This document shows, piece by piece, positions 60,856 to 64,000 of a stretch of DNA of 64,000 nucleotides. The position numbers were made by a program, and so were the translations under genes. Where the stretch lies: the NCBI RefSeq assembly GCF_002420705.1, contig NZ_DIIM01000021.1, forward strand, positions 271,046-335,045, read 5' to 3'. This DNA is from Sphingobacterium sp. UBA5670. GTDB taxonomy: Bacteria > Bacteroidota > Bacteroidia > Sphingobacteriales > Sphingobacteriaceae. Every line of letters begins with the position of its first letter. Positions within the stretch are counted from its first letter, which is position 1. The notes beneath the pieces were generated by a model, which was given only the letters and a program-made list of their open reading frames with translations, had not been told where the DNA came from and did not search any database.

Positions 60856-61779
60856 ATGAAAGTTTTATTCGAATTAAAGACATATAAAAAGATAGCTATT
60901 CTATCCATCGCGATATTAGCTATTCAACAAGTTGAAGCAAAAAGTTCAGCTTCTTTACGGACCAATTTTATCCCTGATTCAGTTGGAACTGAAGCCGTCA
61001 ATGGGGAAGAATATGTTCTCTTCAAAATTGAAAAAGGAGATAATTATTACCAGTTAAGTAAAAAATATAAAACAACGGTAGGCCAGTTGACCCAAATAAA
61101 CGGCAATGGAACATTAAATCTTGGTCAAATTGTTAAGATTCCGACAGGTCGAAAAGCGAAATCTGCCATTACCAATGACCACGTCAATAAAGCAATGCCG
61201 AATTCTCGTAATCCACAACAGCAGGAGGGTTTCACTGAATATATTGTTGGTGAGAAAGAGACGCTTTATGCCATATCGAAAAGATTTAGTATTTCTGTTG
61301 AAGATATCAAAAAAGCGAACAATTTAAAAAATAACATTATTAGTGGCGGAATGAAGCTTATGATTCCAAATCAGCCCCTTCCTCCAGAAAGACCAAAATT
61401 GGTTGAACCTAAAGGAATCGAGATTGTAACGCCAGATTCTACCGACGATGATGATAAAGAAGAAAATCAAATTTCAACAAATCGCTACGGAATACGCGAA
61501 AAATCCGAACGAGGAATCGGTGTGTGGATAGATGGACTTTCATCTCAGGGTACTAGCAACCTTGCACTCCATAAGAGTGCTCCTGTAGGCACTATTCTAA
61601 AAATTACCAACCCAATGACAAAAAGTGTTACTTATGCAAAAGTGGTCGGTAAATTCAATGATAATGCTGAAAACCAAAATGCAATTGTGGTGTTATCAAA
61701 ATCTGCTGCAGCAAGTATTGGAGCGCTTGACAAACGCTTTCAAGTTGAAATTGCGTATGGATTACCTCTAGAAAATTAA
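60856..61779 (+). CDS. LysM-repeat protein with RlpA-like C-terminal domain
   Basis: An N-terminal signal (AILSIAILAIQQVEA) precedes two LysM peptidoglycan-binding modules: FKIEKGDNYYQLSKKYKTTVGQLTQINGNGTLNLGQIVKIP, and YIVGEKETLYAISKRFSISVEDIKKANNLKNNIISGGMKLMIP. The last 95 residues (GIGVWIDGLSSQGTSNLALHKSAPVGTILKITNPMTKSVTYAKVVGKF) look like a double-psi beta-barrel of the RlpA kind, which binds or cleaves naked glycan strands. The catalytic residues cannot be confirmed. It lies between the DUF4905-like gene and udk. Confidence 0.8.
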   Translation: MKVLFELKTYKKIAILSIAILAIQQVEAKSSASLRTNFIPDSVGTEAVNGEEYVLFKIEKGDNYYQLSKKYKTTVGQLTQINGNGTLNLGQIVKIPTGRKAKSAITNDHVNKAMPNSRNPQQQEGFTEYIVGEKETLYAISKRFSISVEDIKKANNLKNNIISGGMKLMIPNQPLPPERPKLVEPKGIEIVTPDSTDDDDKEENQISTNRYGIREKSERGIGVWIDGLSSQGTSNLALHKSAPVGTILKITNPMTKSVTYAKVVGKFNDNAENQNAIVVLSKSAAASIGALDKRFQVEIAYGLPLEN

Positions 61780-61811
61780 CAGAATAAAATAGCTTTTATA
61801 GCATAGTAAGA

Positions 61812-62450
61812 ATGAATAACAAACCGTATGTCATAGGAATTGCCGGAAGTAGTGGCTCTGGAAAGACTTTTTTTTTAAATAGTTTTTTAAAACATTTTAA
61901 GCCCAACGAGGTAACCTTAATTTCCCAAGATGATTATTACATCCCTGCCAATACCAAAACTCAGGAGGAAAATAGGCTCTATAACTTCGATATTCCGACA
62001 TCAATCGACAGAGATGCTTTTTATAAAGATATCAAGGCCCTCTTTAACGGTGAGACAATATATAAAGAAGAGTATACATTTAACAACCCTTCATTAACAC
62101 CCAAAATACTAGAGATTAAACCGGCACCCATTTTAATTATTGAGGGCCTATTCATTTTCTATTATACGGAAATTAATAATTTAATCAATCATAAGATATT
62201 TTTAAGCGCTGATCAGGATATCGCATTAAGAAGACGTCTACACCGCGATCTAGTTGAACGGGGCTACTTTGAAGATGATGTCATGTACAAATGGATAAAC
62301 CATGTACTACCATCCTACAACGAATTCCTACTTCCCTATCAAGATACTTGTGATCAGGTCATATTTAACAATACCGATGAACCAGAACCAATCTGGGATA
62401 TCACCAACCAAATTTCTGAAGAGCTCAAATTAAAGCTCAATTTGGTATAA
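61812..62450 (+). CDS. udk: Uridine kinase
   Basis: Udk phosphorylates uridine and cytidine with ATP or GTP in pyrimidine salvage. The P-loop GIAGSSGSGKTFF lies near residue 9; the catalytic and substrate-binding motifs ISQDDYYIP, NFDIPTSID, IIEGLFIFYY and RRRLHRDLVERGY are all present. Length 212 aa. It ends the group starting at 60077, and a good terminator follows. Confidence 0.92.
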   Translation: MNNKPYVIGIAGSSGSGKTFFLNSFLKHFKPNEVTLISQDDYYIPANTKTQEENRLYNFDIPTSIDRDAFYKDIKALFNGETIYKEEYTFNNPSLTPKILEIKPAPILIIEGLFIFYYTEINNLINHKIFLSADQDIALRRRLHRDLVERGYFEDDVMYKWINHVLPSYNEFLLPYQDTCDQVIFNNTDEPEPIWDITNQISEELKLKLNLV

Positions 62451-62466
62451 AATTAAAACAATTTAA

Positions 62467-62497
62467 AAAGGAGAATCTCATAAACAGATTCTCCTTT
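62467..62497 (+). terminator. Terminator after udk
   Basis: AAAGGAGAATCT (62467-62478) pairs with AGATTCTCCTTT (62486-62497); the loop is 7 nt and a T-rich tail follows. Confidence 0.88.
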
Positions 62498-62518
62498 CTA
62501 TTTAAAGTACTTGATTTA

Positions 62519-62549
62519 TTGGTATCAAGATTTTAAATACCTATCTTTG
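62519..62549 (+). promoter_or_regulatory. purH promoter
   Basis: TTG (62519-62521), a 20-nt spacer and TATCTTTG (62542-62549), 23 nt before the purH ATG. Confidence 0.78.
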
Positions 62550-62572
62550 CGCCACGAAACAAATCCATCATA

Positions 62573-64000
62573 ATGAACCATCCTGTAAAGATTAAAAATG
62601 CATTGGTTTCAGTCTATTATAAAGACGGCCTCGCTCCTTTAGTTGAATTATTAAACAAATACGGTGTTACTTTCTATTCCACTGGTGGAACAGAAACATT
62701 TATCAAAGATTTAGGTATAGATGTTGTTCCAGTTGAAGACCTCACCAGCTACCCTTCTATTTTAGGAGGTCGTGTAAAAACCTTGCATCCAAAGGTATTT
62801 GGAGGAATTCTGGCGCGCCGCCCACTAGAATCTGATCAACAGCAGCTAGCCCAGTATGAAATACCCGAGATCGATTTGGTTATTGTGGATTTGTACCCAT
62901 TTGAAGAAACTGTTGCTTCCGGTGCAGCCGAGCAAGATATAATCGAAAAAATAGATATCGGTGGAATTTCATTGATACGCGCAGCCGCTAAAAACTTTAA
63001 CGATGTCGTTATTATCTCTTCCAAAAATGATTACAAAGCGTTGGAAGAAATATTAGCAAACCAGGAAGGTAACACTTCATTGGAGCAACGAAAAGAATTT
63101 GCTAAACGTGCATTCAATACGTCTTCACACTACGATACAGCAATCTTTAACTATTTCAATCAAGAAAATCCACTTCAGGTATTTAAACAATCTGAGCAAA
63201 AAGCACAAGCGTTACGTTATGGTGAAAATCCGCATCAAAAAGGAGTTTTCTTCGGCGATTTGGACAAAATGTTTGACAAATTAAACGGTAAAGAACTATC
63301 ATACAACAACTTGGTTGATGTTGATGCTGCCGTTGCTTTGATTGATGAGTTCACAGAACCTACATTCGCGATTTTAAAGCACACAAATGCTTGTGGAGTT
63401 GCCTCTCGAACAACAATCAAACAAGCTTGGTTAGATGCTTTAGCATGTGATCCTGTTTCAGCTTTCGGTGGAGTTTTGATTACGAACGGTCAAGTTGATG
63501 CTGCAACAGCTGAAGAAATTAATAAATTATTCTTCGAGGTATTAATTGCCCCTTCTTATTCAGAAGAAGCGATCGCTATCCTTACGGCAAAGAAAAATAG
63601 AATTATTTTGGTTCGTAAAGACGTTACATTACCGGGACAACAGTTCAAAACTTTATTGAACGGCGTTATACTTCAAGACAAAGACAATACGATTGAAGGC
63701 CCTGAGCAAATGGTTACTGTAACGACAGTAGAGCCTACTGCGGAGCAGCTGCGGGATCTTTATTTTGCAAATAAAATTGTAAAACACACCAAGTCAAATA
63801 CAATTGTATTTGCTAAAAATGGCACTTTATTAGCATCAGGAGTTGGCCAGACTTCCCGTGTCGACGCATTAAAACAAGCTATTGAAAAAGCGGTCTCTTT
63901 TGGTTTCGACCTAAAAGGCGGTGCAATGGCATCAGATGCCTTCTTCCCATTCCCTGATTGTGTGGAGATCGCTTCGGAAGCTGGAATAGCAACCGTGTTA
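62573..64000 (+). CDS. purH: AICAR transformylase/IMP cyclohydrolase, 3' end missing
   Basis: PurH performs the last two steps of IMP synthesis. The N-terminal cyclohydrolase domain shows STGGTETFIKDLGI, SYPSILGGRVKTLHPKVFGGIL and VIVDLYPFEETV. The transformylase domain starts near residue 200 with LRYGENPHQKG, then LKHTNACGVA (with the catalytic Lys-His), SAFGGVL and GGAMASDAFFPFPD. The open frame of 476 codons reaches the window edge, about 30 residues short of the usual C-terminus for this lineage, so the gene is partial only because the window ends. Confidence 0.96.
   Translation, partial: MNHPVKIKNALVSVYYKDGLAPLVELLNKYGVTFYSTGGTETFIKDLGIDVVPVEDLTSYPSILGGRVKTLHPKVFGGILARRPLESDQQQLAQYEIPEIDLVIVDLYPFEETVASGAAEQDIIEKIDIGGISLIRAAAKNFNDVVIISSKNDYKALEEILANQEGNTSLEQRKEFAKRAFNTSSHYDTAIFNYFNQENPLQVFKQSEQKAQALRYGENPHQKGVFFGDLDKMFDKLNGKELSYNNLVDVDAAVALIDEFTEPTFAILKHTNACGVASRTTIKQAWLDALACDPVSAFGGVLITNGQVDAATAEEINKLFFEVLIAPSYSEEAIAILTAKKNRIILVRKDVTLPGQQFKTLLNGVILQDKDNTIEGPEQMVTVTTVEPTAEQLRDLYFANKIVKHTKSNTIVFAKNGTLLASGVGQTSRVDALKQAIEKAVSFGFDLKGGAMASDAFFPFPDCVEIASEAGIATVL

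Overview
The window is chromosomal DNA from a low-GC member of the Bacteroidota, most likely family Sphingobacteriaceae (Sphingobacterium or a close relative). Supporting evidence: repeated promoters of the Bacteroidetes type (TTG, about 20 nt, TAnnTTTG), scarce Shine-Dalgarno sequences, and lineage-typical proteins (GLPGLI-like, YARHG lipoprotein, DUF4199, DUF2851, DUF2306, a divergent HMG-CoA lyase, OmpP1/FadL porin). I see no prophage, insertion sequence, CRISPR array or rRNA operon. There is one tRNA (Lys, TTT). The genes are mostly housekeeping and metabolic; the most interesting material is regulatory and lies between genes.

Layout. 1-9 kb: secreted GLPGLI/WG-like protein, Gfo/Idh oxidoreductase and PAP2 phosphatase, then hisG-hisD behind a histidine-rich leader peptide, then a YARHG lipoprotein/DUF2306/MacB-like permease group. 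8.7-17.5 kb: queA, ispD, a small membrane protein, an MBL-fold hydrolase pair, two glycosyltransferases, DUF4199, an acidic protein, a dihydroorotase homologue lacking several metal-site residues, and ubiX preceded by a short promoter-terminator unit. 17.8-23.6 kb: ankyrin protein, DUF2851, head-to-head ribD/prmC, tRNA-Lys, a small lipoprotein and a LacI regulator. 23.6-26.6 kb: a GntR/YtrA-type ABC operon with a candidate operator.

27-36 kb holds a leucine/branched-acyl-CoA catabolism cluster: crotonase, HMG-CoA lyase, acyl-CoA dehydrogenase, methylcrotonyl-CoA carboxylase beta chain, acetoacetyl-CoA synthetase and a ferredoxin-type reductase. Together these would take methylcrotonyl-CoA to acetoacetate and acetoacetyl-CoA. 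36-41 kb: Tat-signal superoxide dismutase, SRPBCC protein, pyrE, Nudix hydrolase, SDR, old yellow enzyme and glyoxalase-fold protein. 40.8-49.6 kb: rimP-nusA-infB, whose promoter is followed at once by an intrinsic-terminator hairpin, then an S24-type self-cleaving repressor divergent from a GIY-YIG-like gene, then a class A penicillin-binding protein. 50-64 kb: rpoN, aguB-aguA (agmatine to putrescine), a DeoR regulator, a nucleoside-diphosphate-sugar epimerase homologue, proS, a glycine/serine-rich lipoprotein, a FadL-like porin, a three-gene group ending in udk, and the 5' part of purH, which runs off the right edge.

At least four genes (prmC, ribD, pyrE and the ferredoxin reductase) have the -7 promoter box only 4-5 nt before the start codon, implying leaderless mRNAs. 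All functional calls rest on reading the sequence; no database search was run.
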